DNA of 64,000 nucleotides from Singulisphaera sp. GP187 (GTDB taxonomy: Bacteria > Planctomycetota > Phycisphaerae > Phycisphaerales > SM1A02). A program made the position numbers and the translations under genes. Position 1 is the first letter of the stretch; each line of letters begins with the position of its first letter. Location: assembly GCA_945862215.1 (NCBI GenBank), contig CAMAXY010000003.1, positions 1-64,000 of the forward strand, written 5' to 3'. The notes beneath the pieces were generated by a model that ran no database searches, was not told the origin of the DNA, and saw only the letters and a program-made list of their open reading frames with translations. This document shows positions 19,101 to 27,015 of this stretch, piece after piece.

Positions 19101-20103
19101 CGTTCCAGATACTGTCACGATCGGCGAGACCTGCTTCTTCGCAGATGGAATCTATTTCGCATCGCCGCGTGTCGATCGCAACAGTGTTTTCATCGGCGAG
19201 ACCTCAATCGGCGACAACACTTTTATTGGAAACCACGCTGTCATCTCCGCAGGCTTTACCTATTCGCCAGATTATTTCGTTGGAGTCAGCACCGTCGCAG
19301 ATGCAACTGTCACACACCAGGAAACTGCATGGTTTGGCCATCCTGCGATGCAACTTCCACGGCGAGATGTCGTGAGTGCGGATCGCACATTGACCCACGA
19401 TCCAAATTTTATTCGATACGCAGATCGTTTCTTCTGGGAATTCCTGCGATTCACTCTGCCAATTTTTCCAATTGGAGTTGGCTGGTGTTGGTGGGGTGCA
19501 ATCAATGAATCCGCCAAACATTTCCCGGCAACAATCACAGCGCTTGTCATCGCGCCACTCGCGATTCTTGCTGCCGCTTTCATCATGGTCACTTCGATCG
19601 TCATCCTGAAGTGGGCACTGCTTGGGCGCGTTCGTCCTGGTCAGCACGCGCTTTGGAGCTGTTGGTGCAGTCGCTGGGATTTTCTCTTTGTTGCATGGGG
19701 CTTTTATGCACGGGGAACTCTTGAGCGACTGGACGGAACCATTTTCCTCAATGCGTTTCTGAGATTGATCGGAGTTCGAATCGGCAAACGCGTCGTGCTC
19801 GGGCACGGATTTACTCAAGTGGTCGATCCAGACATGCTTTCGTTTGGCGACGATGCCACAGTCGCCTGCAACTTCCAAGCTCACAGCTTCGAAGACCGAA
19901 TTTTGAAAATTGATTCCGTCCGCATCGAAGATCGTGCGACTCTTGGACATCATGCTGTTCTCTTTTATGGCTCAACAATTGGCAAAGGCGCACTCGTCAC
20001 GCATCACAGTGTCATCATGAAGAATGAGAAGATCGAATCGGATGCGATCTACTGCGGATGTCCGGCGGTTCGGTTAACAGCAAGTGACGTTGATTCGGCG
20101 TGA
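16165..20103 (+). CDS. Pls/PosA-family single-module NRPS-like protein (A-PCP-TM/hexapeptide modules)
   Basis: ~1312 aa from ATG 16165. A-domain motifs YTSGTTGKPKGV, ENGYGPTECT, YRTGDLTR; PCP motif DDDFFMALGGDSLSAV; then TM helices interleaved with three left-handed beta-helix-like modules (LLGAKIGKRVHIHRGVE, LAGMRIGKGCEIS, LIGVRIGKRVVLGHG). Confidence 0.88.
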   Translation: MLLLPEIFDKNVIANPQGIAIDIPSGRRHPCRRTITYAQLHAASCAIANAIAESANVASDSIVAILLPRDTESLYAAQLGVLNIGAAFTCLDPLFPDEHIRSVLIDADAAVILTDCVGRERLAANNIAGSRIVIDVSTIPNATSHNIAARNIDPCSLAYVIYTSGTTGKPKGVMIEHRSIANLVESDLNRFRLGPDDRIAQCSSPAYDSSLEETWLAFAVGATLVLLDDETVRLGPDLVPWLNNERITVFCPPPTLLRSTGCEDPARALPLLKLIYVGGEALPQDLADLWSQERRLENGYGPTECTVTVVRTQIFAGVPVTIGRAVEGHTAYILDDTLCETVHGSEGELCISGIGLARGYHNRPEITAEKFIVHPKFGRIYRTGDLTRLAPSGDIEYLGRIDGQIKLRGYRVELAAIDALLGQCEGVREAACRVQGEGALQIIVGHIVAISPSQKPNHDALRAVLAQTLPAYMVPARFAEIDCVPRTVAGKIDRARLPEINQQEDRKRPLQSPRSTIERTICNAFARAVNRTGEISIDDDFFMALGGDSLSAVSAICELRKNPATERLSVRDIYEHRTPERLAQRLALTEGLPEVTHSPRIRAGIRADDPRFASICQALALLALAIATGAISYVIFLGIIPSSFENLGFGWSIALAPFVTCVAILLFGLLAITLTVSAKRILLGEVRPITTPVFSATYLRHWIVQQFARLIPWGLIEGTVFYNSVLRLLGAKIGKRVHIHRGVELRRGGWDLLTIGDDVTLAQESTLTLIDLRDGQFILAPITIRDRCTVDVRAGLGQYAEMQSDSSLAPLSWLDNGACIPQGEKWDGVPAIKVAMNPIAISATRGRSLNSNMHGFLMVGARLALGIIATIPWIILSWLLHYEWNTVEPSIIAAIIVIASPLCVIGALITQALTLRLLGRTKSGVINRWSVEYISIWAKSQAVESAGRWLSGTLFWPTWLRLAGMRIGKGCEISTIIDVVPDTVTIGETCFFADGIYFASPRVDRNSVFIGETSIGDNTFIGNHAVISAGFTYSPDYFVGVSTVADATVTHQETAWFGHPAMQLPRRDVVSADRTLTHDPNFIRYADRFFWEFLRFTLPIFPIGVGWCWWGAINESAKHFPATITALVIAPLAILAAAFIMVTSIVILKWALLGRVRPGQHALWSCWCSRWDFLFVAWGFYARGTLERLDGTIFLNAFLRLIGVRIGKRVVLGHGFTQVVDPDMLSFGDDATVACNFQAHSFEDRILKIDSVRIEDRATLGHHAVLFYGSTIGKGALVTHHSVIMKNEKIESDAIYCGCPAVRLTASDVDSA

Positions 20104-20521
20104 TAGCCTGGCAAAATTGCCCGAACGATTTCTGGCCAGTTCTGCGATTACTTGCGACAAATGCGTATCCAAAATCCAACAACGCAGATGGGAACAGTCG
20201 CATTGGCGCCGCCAAATTCCACGGAAATCCAAGTGCAACTGAAATCGCAAGCACCGCTCTCGAACGATTCAGAAACTCACCATTACGCCAGACAACAAGG
20301 CTCGTCTGTAAATCATGGCCAAATTGTTTGCGAATCGCCTTCTCCCACTCTGTATTGGCAAGAGATTGCAGCGGCACAAATCGAAAAGACTCCGCACGCG
20401 ATCGTCTGAGAAGAAATCGAATTGATCTGTGACACATTGCGCAGTCACCATCAAAGAAAACCAACATTGGTTCGATTGTGAATGCGCTGACATGCGGCGG
20501 TGTGACCATGCCTTGCGTCAT
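20015..20521 (-). CDS. DUF393 / DCC-type thiol-disulfide oxidoreductase-like protein
   Basis: 'MLVFFDGDCAMCHRSIRFLLRR...FRFVPLQS'; ATG at 20521 overlaps the TGA of the upstream OGT-like gene (ATGA); 3' end overlaps the NRPS-like gene by 89 bp in antisense. Confidence 0.8.
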   Translation of the reverse strand: MTQGMVTPPHVSAFTIEPMLVFFDGDCAMCHRSIRFLLRRSRAESFRFVPLQSLANTEWEKAIRKQFGHDLQTSLVVWRNGEFLNRSRAVLAISVALGFPWNLAAPMRLFPSALLDFGYAFVASNRRTGQKSFGQFCQAITPNQRHLLLTEPPDIRSRSHPIRSSHSS

Positions 20522-22266
20522 TTCACTGATGCGCACCAACTGCGCCATGCTTCTCGCAGCGCAGCATGGAAGCGATCTGCGTAGGCAACTTGATCGCATA
20601 GGACAGATGCTTGCATTTCACTGCGAAGTCCAAAGCGAAGCGTTTGCAAACGGTCGCGATCTGTCGCAAGTCGTGATGCGATTGCTGCAAAATCTTCCGG
20701 TGAATTCGCAACCCACTCTTTGTGCCCAGCGGCGTACAAGATGCTCTTGCTGACTCGCGCCGAATGTCGATCTCCTTCGATCGTCACCAACGGCACTCCC
20801 ATCCAGAGGGCTTCACAGGTCGTTGTCGTTCCGTTATATGGAGTCGTATCGAGCGCAACATGTACACGCGAATACAGATTCCAGTGATCTTGCAATCCTT
20901 TGGTATATGCAACAATATCGACGCGTTCACTTGGAATTCCATTTGATGCGAGTCTCTCCAAGAAGAACTCACGGCTGCCTGGATCTGCGATTGCCTTGCA
21001 TTTCAGCAGCAGGCGCGAATTTGGGACAGCGTTCAAAGCGCCTGCCCACAGCGCGACTGAACGCGGCGTGATCTTTGCAGCCAAGTTGAACGATCCAAAA
21101 ATGATTGGTCCATCAACCGCAGGCATCGCCGGCTCTGGCGCATTTTTCGGAGGGGAATAACAGAGAAAACAAGGATCAATCCGCAAGAGGCGTTCGGTGC
21201 AAAGCGCGTCGCTCTCTGGACCATCTGTAATCGAATCGACGATGCGCCACCCAACTGCAGGATGTCCAGTGGTATTTGGATAACCAATCGCAGAGACGAT
21301 GACTGGTGCGGGAGAAGAATCAAGCGCAGTCAGTTGACCGCCAGATGTATGCCCGCCAAGTTCAACGAGTACATCAATATTGTTGCTTCGAATCATTTGA
21401 TCAAGCGCTTCATCTCCCACTGAAAACGCATCTATCCATTTGTCGCTTCTTTCTCGGATGCGTTCACGTATCTCGTCTCCAACTCTTGCCACATCTGTGG
21501 CAAAGATGGTCAGCGTGCAACCTTGTGGACGATTGCGCATGAATGGCTCTGCAAAATACGCAACCGAATGCGTCCGCATATCACCAGATAAAACGCCAAT
21601 TCGCAGCGGTCGATCAGGCGATGGATCTGTGCGGGCTGGCAAATTGCACGTCCGAACGCACTGCGCATAATCTCGGTGCGCTTGTGATACAAATTCCACT
21701 GGGAAATCAGGATAATTCAAGCTAAAAAGCGAACTCGATCGAAGTCCCGCATCCTTTGGTGCCGTTGCGACCGCGCGCTTATATTCTGAAATCGCCTCCT
21801 CCACGCGCCCCGCATCTTTGAGAACACTTGCTAGGTTGCGCGAAAGTTCCGGCCAATCTGGGCGCAGTTCCAGGCCACGCCGCCCCGCTTCGATTCCTCC
21901 AATCGAATCACCAATCGCCGCGCACGCCAAGATCATATTCAAATATCCGCGCGAATAGTTTGGATCTATTTCGATCGCTTTGCGCAGTTGATCTACTGCT
22001 TCCTCGGCACTACCATTATTCATGAGTGCATTGGCATAATTATTTCGATACGCCGTCACGTTCGGCGCAGCGGCAACCGCTCTGCCCAAGTGATGAATTG
22101 CTTGCGCCATTTCTCCTGCTTGCATCAGCAACATTCCAAATATCTGGACAGCATCGAAGTCATTCGGCTTGCGTTTGATCAGAAGTCGCAGTGACGCGAG
22201 TGCGGCATCAAGCTTCCCATCATTCGCATCTTTTAATGCTCTCTCGAGCGTTATTTCCCTAGACAT
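20518..22266 (-). CDS. TPR protein with O-GlcNAc transferase (GT41/SPINDLY-like) domain
   Basis: N-terminal TPRs; LRIGVLSGDMRTHSVAYF, DVLVELGGHTSGGQL, TPYNGTTTTCEALWMGVPLVTIEGDRHSARVSKSIL. Confidence 0.88.
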   Translation of the reverse strand: MSREITLERALKDANDGKLDAALASLRLLIKRKPNDFDAVQIFGMLLMQAGEMAQAIHHLGRAVAAAPNVTAYRNNYANALMNNGSAEEAVDQLRKAIEIDPNYSRGYLNMILACAAIGDSIGGIEAGRRGLELRPDWPELSRNLASVLKDAGRVEEAISEYKRAVATAPKDAGLRSSSLFSLNYPDFPVEFVSQAHRDYAQCVRTCNLPARTDPSPDRPLRIGVLSGDMRTHSVAYFAEPFMRNRPQGCTLTIFATDVARVGDEIRERIRERSDKWIDAFSVGDEALDQMIRSNNIDVLVELGGHTSGGQLTALDSSPAPVIVSAIGYPNTTGHPAVGWRIVDSITDGPESDALCTERLLRIDPCFLCYSPPKNAPEPAMPAVDGPIIFGSFNLAAKITPRSVALWAGALNAVPNSRLLLKCKAIADPGSREFFLERLASNGIPSERVDIVAYTKGLQDHWNLYSRVHVALDTTPYNGTTTTCEALWMGVPLVTIEGDRHSARVSKSILYAAGHKEWVANSPEDFAAIASRLATDRDRLQTLRFGLRSEMQASVLCDQVAYADRFHAALREAWRSWCASVK

Positions 22267-22313
22267 AATCGCATCCTAGTTTGGTTGCCTGCAGAACGAA
22301 ATGCGCTGAAGAC

Positions 22314-22976
22314 CTATTGCAATCGCGCAAGAATTTTTGCTGCAGCGCTCGACGAAAGTGTGACCGACTGCCCTCTTTTCACCTGCAGCGTGATCGAATC
22401 TCCTTCTGGACTGAGGGCTTGCACGGTGACACACACTCCAGGTTTCAGCCCACTTTGTGCGACAAACTTTAAGAACGCACGGTCTTGATCCAAGATTCGA
22501 ACGATCTCCACCTTTGCCCCTTTGATATATGCAGAGAGCGCTTTGCCGCGCAATTCTGAAACTTTGCCCGATGCGCTTGGGATAGGGTCGCCGTGTGGAT
22601 CCGTCGAAGGGCGACCAAGAAATTCATCCAAGCGGTCGAGCGTGCGCGGGGACAATGCATGTTCAAGTCGCTCTGCTTCTTCATGGACATCGGCCCAGTC
22701 CAAGTTCAGCGTCGAAACAAGAAATGTCTCGATGATTCGGTGTCGGCGAAGAACATCAAGCGCGACTTTCTTGCCCATCGTAGTCAGCGTGATACCGCTG
22801 TACCTCGGGGCTTTCACCAACTTCAACTTCGCAAGCCGCTTGATCATGCTTGTCGCCGTCCCCTTTGTCACATCAACTTCCTGCGCAAGGCGAACGACGC
22901 CAGCTTCACCGCTGGGCGATTCTCGACAGAGCACATAAATCGCCTTAATGTAATTCTCGACGGTTTCCGTAGCCAT
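22314..22976 (-). CDS. mntR: DtxR/MntR-family metal-dependent transcriptional regulator
   Basis: 'TETVENYIKAIYVLCRE...VDVTKGTATSMIKRLAKLKLV...HRIIETFLVSTLNLDWADVHEEAERLEHALS', C-terminal FeoA-like SH3 domain; divergent from mntH. Confidence 0.88.
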   Translation of the reverse strand: MATETVENYIKAIYVLCRESPSGEAGVVRLAQEVDVTKGTATSMIKRLAKLKLVKAPRYSGITLTTMGKKVALDVLRRHRIIETFLVSTLNLDWADVHEEAERLEHALSPRTLDRLDEFLGRPSTDPHGDPIPSASGKVSELRGKALSAYIKGAKVEIVRILDQDRAFLKFVAQSGLKPGVCVTVQALSPEGDSITLQVKRGQSVTLSSSAAAKILARLQ

Positions 22977-23017
22977 GATCGAACCATTCTACCAACTGAA
23001 TAAATGAATCATCAAAG

Positions 23018-23060
23018 AAGTTTGAACACCCATCATTCAAATGTTTGACGACTCAAACTT
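23018..23060. promoter_or_regulatory. Four TTTGA/TCAAA half-sites in the mntR-mntH intergenic region (candidate MntR operator)
   Basis: aagTTTGAacacccatcatTCAAAtgTTTGAcgacTCAAActt; outer arms AAGTTTGA/TCAAACTT, inner palindrome TCAAAtgTTTGA. Confidence 0.55.
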
Positions 23061-23097
23061 TATTGGTACTCTTTCAATTCGTCCCAACCCATCCCAT

Positions 23098-24456
23098 ATG
23101 GACCAGCAACCGACTTCTTCCGCAAACAACCCCGCTGCTTGGCGCAGAAACCGCACGATTCATTCGCTTGCGGAGGCGTATTCCACAGTGCATGTGCCAA
23201 TGAATGCTGGTTGGTGGAAAAAACTGATGGCATTCAGCGGCCCCGGCATGATGGTCGCTGTTGGATACATGGACCCCGGCAATTGGGCGACAGATCTTGC
23301 TGGTGGTGCTCAATTTGGATATGCACTTCTCTCTGTTGTGCTGATCTCCAACTTGATGGCGATCTTGCTGCAACATTTGTCAGTCAAACTTGGAGTGGTT
23401 GCAGAACGCGATTTGGCGCAGGCTTGCCGCGATCACTTTGGACGCAAGACTTCTTTCGCACTTTGGGTTTTGTGCGAAATTGCAATCGCAGCATGCGATC
23501 TTGCAGAAGTCATCGGTTCAGCCATCGCACTGAATCTGCTCTTTGGAATCCCTCTTGTTTGGGGAGTCGTCATCACCGCAGCGGATGTTCTGCTGATTCT
23601 CGCACTGCAAAGCAAAGGTTGGCGTGCCATCGAAACAATCGTTGCGGGACTTGTTTTCTTAATCGGCGGCTGCTTCATTTATGAAATTGTTGCATCTCGC
23701 CCCGACTTGCCTGAAATGTTGCGTGGCTTCATCCCAACCACGCAAATAGTCGTCAATCCAGGAATGCTTTACATCGCAATCGGCATTCTTGGTGCGACCG
23801 TTATGCCGCACAATCTCTACTTGCATTCCGCGATTGTGCAAACGCGCGACTATCCACGCGACGACACGGGCAAGCGTGTTGCGATTCGATATGCCACCGC
23901 CGATTCGACCATCGCCTTGCTCTTTGCATTTTTTATCAACGCCGCAATCTTGATTCTTGCCGCAGCAACATTTCATGAAACCGGCCATCAAGATGTTGCA
24001 GGAATCGAGGATGCATATGAACTGCTCACTCCCGTTCTGGGTGCATCTCTCGCTAGCACGGTTTTCGCAGTTGCACTTCTTGCATCGGGACAGAATTCGA
24101 CCTTGACTGGGACGCTTGCTGGGCAAGTGGTAATGGAAGGTTTTCTTGACATCAAATTGCGACCTTGGATTCGACGATTGATCACGCGCTTGATCGCAAT
24201 CATTCCTGCAGTCATTGTCGCTGCGATGTATGGGGCTTCAGGTGTGAATAAATTGCTGATTCTGAGTCAGGTCATTCTGTCACTCCAACTGTCTTTTGCA
24301 GTTGTGCCTTTGGTGTGGTTCACGAGCAGCAAGATCAAGATGGGGCGATTTGTGAATGCGCCTTGGCTGATTGCAACCGCGTGGATCATTACTGCAATCA
24401 TCGCTCTGCTGAACGCTTTCTTGCTTTTTCAAATTGTTTTGGGATCAGCAGAATAA
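23098..24456 (+). CDS. mntH: Nramp-family Mn2+/Fe2+ transporter
   Basis: '[28 protein letters not shown]' and '[15 protein letters not shown]' Nramp signatures. ORF extends to 23041; ATG 23098 is preferred because the upstream Met would overlap the operator-like repeats. Confidence 0.92.
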   Translation: MDQQPTSSANNPAAWRRNRTIHSLAEAYSTVHVPMNAGWWKKLMAFSGPGMMVAVGYMDPGNWATDLAGGAQFGYALLSVVLISNLMAILLQHLSVKLGVVAERDLAQACRDHFGRKTSFALWVLCEIAIAACDLAEVIGSAIALNLLFGIPLVWGVVITAADVLLILALQSKGWRAIETIVAGLVFLIGGCFIYEIVASRPDLPEMLRGFIPTTQIVVNPGMLYIAIGILGATVMPHNLYLHSAIVQTRDYPRDDTGKRVAIRYATADSTIALLFAFFINAAILILAAATFHETGHQDVAGIEDAYELLTPVLGASLASTVFAVALLASGQNSTLTGTLAGQVVMEGFLDIKLRPWIRRLITRLIAIIPAVIVAAMYGASGVNKLLILSQVILSLQLSFAVVPLVWFTSSKIKMGRFVNAPWLIATAWIITAIIALLNAFLLFQIVLGSAE

Positions 24457-24486
24457 CTTTCTCGGTGGCGTATACAATCTAAAACT

Positions 24487-24753
24487 ATGCCACACACTCA
24501 ACTCACTCTCAAGCAGATTTTTGCGCACCCAACATCTCACAATATTCACTGGAGGGATATCGTTCATATGTTCGAGGGCCTCGGGGGAACAACGGAAGAG
24601 ACGAAGAAAGAACATCTCAAAGTGAAACTCAACGGAAAAGAAATGACCTTTGGTGTCCCTCGGCACGGGCATCACACGCTCGAAAATAACGACGAGATTG
24701 GTCACATTCGCAGGTTCCTTCGAGATTGTGGATGCGAGCCTAAAGCGGAGTAA
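24487..24753 (+). CDS. Small hypothetical protein (88 aa)
   Basis: MPHTQLTLKQIFAHPTSHNIHWRDIVHMFEGLGGTTEETKKEHLKVKLNGKEMTFGVPRHGHHTLENNDEIGHIRRFLRDCGCEPKAE; coding-like composition, loosely HicA-like fold pattern. Confidence 0.6.
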   Translation: MPHTQLTLKQIFAHPTSHNIHWRDIVHMFEGLGGTTEETKKEHLKVKLNGKEMTFGVPRHGHHTLENNDEIGHIRRFLRDCGCEPKAE

Positions 24754-24843
24754 GCCGACTCTGAACATGAGAGTCCGTCCGACAAACGATCAGATTCGCG
24801 TCGCCTTTGAAGCCGTGCGTGACTCTCCAGCATTTTCTGAGAG

Positions 24844-25008
24844 CGCAAAATTAACGGAATCGAGAACTCTCTCTTTGCGACTCTACAGGTGCATTACACC
24901 ACAGCTGAAATTGTCGAATTGACTGCGATGATTGGATTGATTTCGATGCTCAATATGTTTAATAACTGTTTACAAATTACGTATCACGGCGAATACGAAT
25001 CAAAATAA
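24844..25008 (+). pseudogene. Relic: C-terminal fragment of an AhpD/carboxymuconolactone decarboxylase-family gene
   Basis: In-frame reading NGIENSLFATLQVHYTTAEIVELTAMIGLISMLNMFNNCLQITYHGEYESK*. 'H(Y/F)xxAEIVELTAxIG...MxNxFNxxLQI' is the CMD-family C-terminal pattern. No in-frame N-terminal half. Confidence 0.6.
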
Positions 25009-25077
25009 TTTCGCGATCTGATCGTCAATGGCAACGACTTGACGGCGCTGCTCTCCGCGTGGGGAAATTGCAACTGA
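25009..25077 (+). pseudogene. Relic: dockerin-like C-terminal tail
   Basis: FRDLIVNGNDLTALLSAWGNCN* directly after the TAA of the preceding relic; matches the 'DLNGDGIISGQDLAIVLTTWGPCG' tail of 25952..26989. Confidence 0.6.
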
Positions 25078-25114
25078 CAGCTTCGGGCGTAAGTTCCTCG
25101 ACTATTCTTTCCGG

Positions 25115-25849
25115 ATGCTCTCGCATCTTGTCGAACACGCCCAAGGAGTTGTCATCATTCGTTTGCAAGGACGACTCGATCAAGCAGGATGTGACATACT
25201 TGCACAAGTCATAGACCGACACGCGTCGAAGCAGGCTCACATTGTGTTGGATATGCGCGATGTCGATTATCTGTCGAGCTCTACGATTGGTTTGTTGGTG
25301 CAGATTGCACGAGATACACCTCCAGCTGAGTTAAGACTTGCGCTCGCTGCAGTGCAACCTCATGTTCGAGAGTCAATCGAAATTTCGAATCTAAAAAAAC
25401 TTTTACCCATCTTCAATTCGATCGAAGAAGCATTACCAGTTGTCGCCACTCCATTATTGATCGACGAATCAACACTTTTGAGCAATCGAGCTCGAGAACT
25501 CTTGCTGCGATATCTCATGCTGATTCAATATGGTCAGCTTGAGCACTTGGAGGACTTCGTGCACATCGATGTTTCAGTTGAAAGCGTCACCCCAAGTGGC
25601 CTCGAACACATTGCTGACATTCATGCACTTCGTGTTGCGCTCAATTCGATTCGTCTCGAAGGCGGCATCGACATCGAGATTGCAACAATTGTTGCTCAGC
25701 CCGATGCGGTGAGCGCTTGGATAATCGAAAGAACTCGTTCGATGAAAGCTAAGAGCCTTGGGAATCACTGCGCTCTCTTCGCGCAAATTCGTGGAGAACG
25801 AATCAGCCAACTACGGTTTATTCGTGGATCGTCGTTCATTCAAATCTGA
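25115..25849 (+). CDS. STAS-domain protein (anti-sigma factor antagonist-like) with additional C-terminal domain
   Basis: 'VVIIRLQGRLDQAGCDILAQVIDR...HIVLDMRDVDYLSSSTIGLLVQIARD'. Confidence 0.78.
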   Translation: MLSHLVEHAQGVVIIRLQGRLDQAGCDILAQVIDRHASKQAHIVLDMRDVDYLSSSTIGLLVQIARDTPPAELRLALAAVQPHVRESIEISNLKKLLPIFNSIEEALPVVATPLLIDESTLLSNRARELLLRYLMLIQYGQLEHLEDFVHIDVSVESVTPSGLEHIADIHALRVALNSIRLEGGIDIEIATIVAQPDAVSAWIIERTRSMKAKSLGNHCALFAQIRGERISQLRFIRGSSFIQI

Positions 25850-25951
25850 TGCGAATCAAGAAGCCAAATAGAGTCAAGTTAACGTTTGGTTTTTCTACAA
25901 GTTTTAAAGTTTTTATTTGCTTCGCTCTCAATACAGATGTATGTTGGTGTT

Positions 25952-26989
25952 ATGAAGAACAACTATGCACTGATCTCAATCGGCATGTTCGGTCTTGTCA
26001 CGTCTATTGCGAATGCTCAGTCCCCGAACAACGATTGCAATTTCCCCCAAGCGATTTCTGGCTATGGCGTCACCGCATACTCCACCGTTGGAGCGACGAC
26101 TGATGGCATCGCGGCGCCATCGTGCCTCTTTTTCAACACGAGTCAAATCTATAACGACCTCTGGTATTGCTGGACTGCTCCATCCAACGACTTCGTGAAA
26201 ATCGACCTCTGCGGATCAACCTTTGATAACAAACTTGCCATCTATAGCGATTGCTCTCATTGTCCAGATCCCGCCCTTGTCATCGCATGCAATGACGACA
26301 CCTGTGGGTCAAGTGCGACTATCAGCTTCAATTCTCAAGCAGGGCATTCTTATGGAATTCGTGTTGGAGCGTACGCAACAACAGGATCTGGAACTGGCAA
26401 TCTGACCATTGGTTCAGGATGGTTGCTCGATGCGACGAATCCTGCAAACAATCATCGCTATGTTGCATATTCAACGACAACTTGGGCAGCAGCTGAAGCA
26501 ACTGCCATCTCCGCAGGCGGACATTTGGTAACGATCAACGATCTTGCTGAAAGCGATTGGGTGCATCTGAACTTTGGAAACATCGCCGGCATTGATCGAC
26601 GCAGTTGGATTGGCTTCAATGACGAAGCAAGTGAAGGAACATTCGTCTGGTCGAGTGGCGAAGCAGCGGCATTCACCAATTGGAATGCTGGCGAGCCGAA
26701 TAATTCAGTCGGGGCCGAGGATTATGCTGAAATGCTCGGCAGTAATAGCAAATGGAATGATCTCAATCTTGCTGGCGCTGGATATGCGCACATCGGCATC
26801 GCAGAACTTGGACCAACCGCACCGCCCTGTATAGCGGATCTTGACGGCGATCGAATTGTTGGCGGAGCAGATCTCAGCACACTTTTAACTGGTTGGGGGC
26901 AGAGCGGAATTGGCGACTTGAATGGGGATGGAATCATCTCCGGTCAGGATCTCGCAATTGTGCTTACCACTTGGGGACCCTGCGGTTAA
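25952..26989 (+). CDS. Secreted C-type-lectin-domain protein with dockerin-like EF-hand C-terminus
   Basis: Signal peptide MKNNYALISIGMFGLVTSIANA; lectin motifs GGHLVTINDLAESDWV...WIGFNDEASEGTFVWSSGEAAAFTNWNAGEPNNS; tail DLDGDRIVGGADLSTLLTGWG...DLNGDGIISGQDLAIVLTTWG. Confidence 0.85.
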   Translation: MKNNYALISIGMFGLVTSIANAQSPNNDCNFPQAISGYGVTAYSTVGATTDGIAAPSCLFFNTSQIYNDLWYCWTAPSNDFVKIDLCGSTFDNKLAIYSDCSHCPDPALVIACNDDTCGSSATISFNSQAGHSYGIRVGAYATTGSGTGNLTIGSGWLLDATNPANNHRYVAYSTTTWAAAEATAISAGGHLVTINDLAESDWVHLNFGNIAGIDRRSWIGFNDEASEGTFVWSSGEAAAFTNWNAGEPNNSVGAEDYAEMLGSNSKWNDLNLAGAGYAHIGIAELGPTAPPCIADLDGDRIVGGADLSTLLTGWGQSGIGDLNGDGIISGQDLAIVLTTWGPCG

Positions 26990-27015
26990 TTTCGCGATTC
27001 TTGATTCAAAAGGAA

